In this document: one piece after another, positions 53,024-55,033 of the stretch
Layout of the letters: each line of letters starts with the position of its first letter
How positions within the stretch are numbered: position 1 is the stretch's first letter
Assembly: GCF_030717845.1 (NCBI RefSeq)
Contig: NZ_JAUZVZ010000026.1
Span: 1-55,033, forward strand
Source of the DNA: Alkalimonas collagenimarina
Lineage (GTDB): Bacteria > Pseudomonadota > Gammaproteobacteria > Enterobacterales > Alteromonadaceae
Length of the DNA: 55,033 bases
Direction: 5' to 3'
The notes under the pieces: generated by a model
What the model was told of the DNA's origin: nothing
What the model saw: the letters and a program-made list of their open reading frames with translations, nothing else
The model's database searches: none
Translations under genes and position numbers: made by a program

Positions 53024-53425
53024 ATGCGCCATCGTAAGAGTGGTCGTCAATTAAATCGGAACAGCAGCCACCGTCAGGCAATGTTCCGTAACATGGCAAG
53101 TTCGTTGGTGAAGCATCAAATCATCAAAACGACATTGCCAAAAGCGAAAGAGTTACGCCGTGTGATCGAGCCATTGATCACTTTAGCAAAGAACGACAGT
53201 GTGGCTAATCGCCGTCTGGCGTTTGCACGGACTCGTGATAAGGAAGTAGTAGGCATCTTGTTCAATGAACTTGGTCCTCGCTACAATGCCCGCCCAGGTG
53301 GTTACACTCGTATTATGAAGTGTGGCTTCCGCAGCGGTGACAATGCGCCAATGTGTTACATTGAGCTAGTTGATCGTCCAGAAGTGGAAGATGAAACTAT
53401 TGTCGAAGAAGCGGTTGCAGAGTAA
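53024..53425 (+). CDS. rplQ: 50S ribosomal protein L17
   Basis: 133 residues ([24 protein letters not shown]), with an acidic tail ([14 protein letters not shown]) beyond the usual globular part. Last gene of the alpha operon. Confidence 0.98.
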   Translation: MRHRKSGRQLNRNSSHRQAMFRNMASSLVKHQIIKTTLPKAKELRRVIEPLITLAKNDSVANRRLAFARTRDKEVVGILFNELGPRYNARPGGYTRIMKCGFRSGDNAPMCYIELVDRPEVEDETIVEEAVAE

Positions 53426-53439
53426 GCAACTTCGTAATT

Positions 53440-53468
53440 AAAAAACCGGGACTTGTTCCCGGTTTTTT
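53440..53468 (+). terminator. Rho-independent terminator of the alpha operon
   Basis: A-run, CCGGGA, a short loop, TCCCGG and a run of seven Ts. Confidence 0.95.
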
Positions 53469-53539
53469 TATGCCTTGCGTTTACGATGATTATTCTTTAT
53501 AACATTAGCTATTGGAATAAATTATTCGGATACGTGCTT

Positions 53540-54853
53540 ATGTCTGTGTCTCATGTGCCGCTTATATCTTGTACGTTGCTCTGCCTGGTCTCCCTTGTTA
53601 GCTATGCCAGCGATGTATCCCCTAAGATAGAGTGTCTTTCAGCAAACAAAGCGATCTGTCAGCAAGCAAATACTAAGCTATTTGCCTCGATCCCTGACAC
53701 CTACCCTACGCTACAAAAGGTGCTAGCGAACCCCAAACAGTTCCGAGTACAAATTCAATACACTCAGATTATCCGTGAACCCTCACAAACCCCTCACTTA
53801 ATTCGTTATAACCTAGGCGTTGATGACCAAATCTATCATTACCCGGCTAGCACCGTAAAATTGCCTGTCGCCATTCTGGCACTTGAGTGGTTAGAGCAGC
53901 AACAAGCTTCACTTGATATTGATACCACTTGGCACACTTTTGCCAGTCGTCCGTCGCAGGTTGCAGTGACCAAAGATAGTGATGCGATCGATCAGCGCCC
54001 AACTTTACATCATTACATCAAGCAAGTGATGATGGTCAGTGATAACCCTGGTTTTAATCGAATGTATGAATTGCTTGGTCTGGATCATATGAACCAGTCA
54101 TTACGCAGTAAAGGGCTCAGTAGCGCTACCATCAACCATCGCCTCAGTATGCCGATGAGCGTTGAAGAAAACAGGCATTTTAATCCAATGGCATTTTTAG
54201 ATGCACAAGGTCATGTGCTACATGCATTGCCAGCAAGATATAGTGAGTCGTACTATCCCAATATATTAAACCCGAAGTTAGGGCAGCGCTACTTCGCTGG
54301 TGGTGAGTTAATTGAAGCGCCGATGGATTTTACCGATAAAAACAGGTTATCGATTGCTGATCTTTCTGGCGTGATAGAACGCCTCATCTTTCCTCAATTA
54401 TTCAGTGCGGAACAACAGTTTCAAATTAGTGATGAGCATCGCGAGTTACTATTACGCTATATGGCGAAGTACCCTTCAGAAAGCCAGCAACCTGACTATG
54501 CAAGCAAAGGTATCGCGGATAATCGCTATAAATATATCAAGTTCGGAGGTACACCTCAGTCCATTCCAACACAGCAACGCTGGCTCAACAAAATTGGTAG
54601 TGCTTATGGTTTTTTGACAGATGCGGGCTACTTTATCGATTTAGAGCATCATATTGAGTTTTTCGTTAGCGCTACTGTGTATGTGAATGATAACGAAACC
54701 TTGAATGATGATACCTATGAATACCAACAGATAGGATTGCCTTTTCATCGCGAGCTGGGTGAATACCTCTATAGCTATGAATTAAAGCGCGCGCGGTCAG
54801 TCACACCCGATCTGAGCTTCTGGCAGCAATTCATCACTGACTTTGAGCAATAA
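53540..54853 (+). CDS. Class A beta-lactamase-like serine hydrolase, exported
   Basis: ATG 53540 is chosen because the longer frame would begin inside the rplQ terminator; this gives 437 residues with a signal peptide (MSVSHVPLISCTLLCLVSLVSYA). Motifs are the SxxK serine in YPASTVKLPVAILALEW, an SDN triad in MMVSDNPGFNRMYE, and KIGSAYG in place of KTG near residue 350. These place it in the serine beta-lactamase/penicillin-binding fold, close to class A, but it is far longer than true class A enzymes (about 290) and lacks an obvious ExxLN omega loop. A periplasmic peptidase or transpeptidase-like role is more likely than drug resistance. It is a lone gene between the alpha operon and an rRNA operon. 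Confidence 0.75.
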   Translation: MSVSHVPLISCTLLCLVSLVSYASDVSPKIECLSANKAICQQANTKLFASIPDTYPTLQKVLANPKQFRVQIQYTQIIREPSQTPHLIRYNLGVDDQIYHYPASTVKLPVAILALEWLEQQQASLDIDTTWHTFASRPSQVAVTKDSDAIDQRPTLHHYIKQVMMVSDNPGFNRMYELLGLDHMNQSLRSKGLSSATINHRLSMPMSVEENRHFNPMAFLDAQGHVLHALPARYSESYYPNILNPKLGQRYFAGGELIEAPMDFTDKNRLSIADLSGVIERLIFPQLFSAEQQFQISDEHRELLLRYMAKYPSESQQPDYASKGIADNRYKYIKFGGTPQSIPTQQRWLNKIGSAYGFLTDAGYFIDLEHHIEFFVSATVYVNDNETLNDDTYEYQQIGLPFHRELGEYLYSYELKRARSVTPDLSFWQQFITDFEQ

Positions 54854-54907
54854 ACCCCCGCTTCGTTTAAAAAGTAATCGTTCGAACGAGATCCGGTAAA
54901 AAAGATC

Positions 54908-54935
54908 TTGATCGACTTTGAATGATCTCTATAAT
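54908..54935 (+). promoter_or_regulatory. rRNA operon promoter
   Basis: TTGATC (54908-54913), 16 bases and TATAAT (54930-54935), followed by a GC-rich GCGCTCC discriminator, as in rrn promoters. Confidence 0.75.
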
Positions 54936-54980
54936 GCGCTCCACAGATGACGGAGAGGTGACAAACCTACTACCGCATCA

Positions 54981-55033
54981 GCTCTCTAACCAGAGCACGC
55001 TCTTTAACAATAAGCAATCAATTATCTGTGTGG
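54981..55033 (+). promoter_or_regulatory. rRNA operon leader with boxB-like hairpin and boxA
   Basis: GCTCT/AGAGC hairpin (54981-54996) is followed by GCTCTTTAACAA (54999-55010), the boxA antitermination signal bound by NusB-S10. The end ATCTGTGTGG matches the rRNA leader just before 16S genes of Gammaproteobacteria. The 16S gene itself lies beyond the window. Confidence 0.85.

Noticed and set aside
53453..53539. Longer start for the serine hydrolase
   Set aside because: It would begin within the rplQ terminator and place a second hydrophobic stretch before a good signal peptide.

Overview
This window is a gammaproteobacterial chromosome segment in which a mobile or defence-rich accessory region (about 1-14,330) abuts a long conserved core region (14,347-55,033). 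Gene order (murB-birA-coaX-tRNA-tufB-secE-nusG-rplKAJL-rpoBC-rpsLG-fusA-tufA, then the S10, spc and alpha operons), a full-length RpoB of about 1341 residues and a 329-residue RpoA all point to Gammaproteobacteria. The genus cannot be fixed from sequence reading alone.

Accessory region. (a) 1-3,694, minus strand: a tight four-gene operon encoding a small HTH-like protein, an SMC/RecF-like coiled-coil ATPase, a soluble GHKL histidine kinase and a response regulator that runs off the left edge. A perfect 26-bp palindrome lies just upstream of the first gene. This is the best candidate for an undescribed, probably defensive, signalling system. (b) 3,695-7,432: a decayed integron integrase (3' part only, several frameshifts), an AHH-nuclease toxin with an Imm11-type immunity gene, a second divergent Imm11-like gene, an orphan VapB/AbrB-like antitoxin and an SRAP-domain protein. 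(c) 7,427-13,354: a row of small, mostly single-gene units separated by attC-like imperfect palindromes that start at the stop codon of the preceding gene, i.e. a relict chromosomal integron cassette array. Its products include small membrane proteins, a repeat/SH3 protein, a P-loop protein, a HEPN-motif protein and a YEATS-associated-type membrane/winged-helix protein. A dispersed 52-69 bp inverted-repeat element lies between units. (d) 13,355-14,340: small ORFs and a pair of near-identical 25-bp direct repeats ending in TGTC/GACA, which look like one end of a Tn7/TniA-type transposon and mark the border with the core genome.

Core region. An alkyltransferase-like gene and a YkgJ-type cysteine-cluster gene (minus strand) precede murB-birA-coaX. 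Four tRNA genes (Thr-TGT, Tyr-GTA, Gly-TCC, Thr-GGT) lead into tufB, then tRNA-Trp, secE-nusG, rplKAJL-rpoBC, and rpsL-rpsG-fusA-tufA. Two non-ribosomal genes (an acyl-CoA dehydrogenase and an outer-membrane phospholipase A) separate the str operon from the S10 operon. S10, spc (ending secY-rpmJ) and alpha (rpsM-K-D-rpoA-rplQ) operons follow in standard order. A periplasmic class-A-beta-lactamase-like serine hydrolase comes next, and the window ends in the promoter/boxA leader of a ribosomal RNA operon whose 16S gene lies just outside. The two tuf genes are identical except for the first nine codons.
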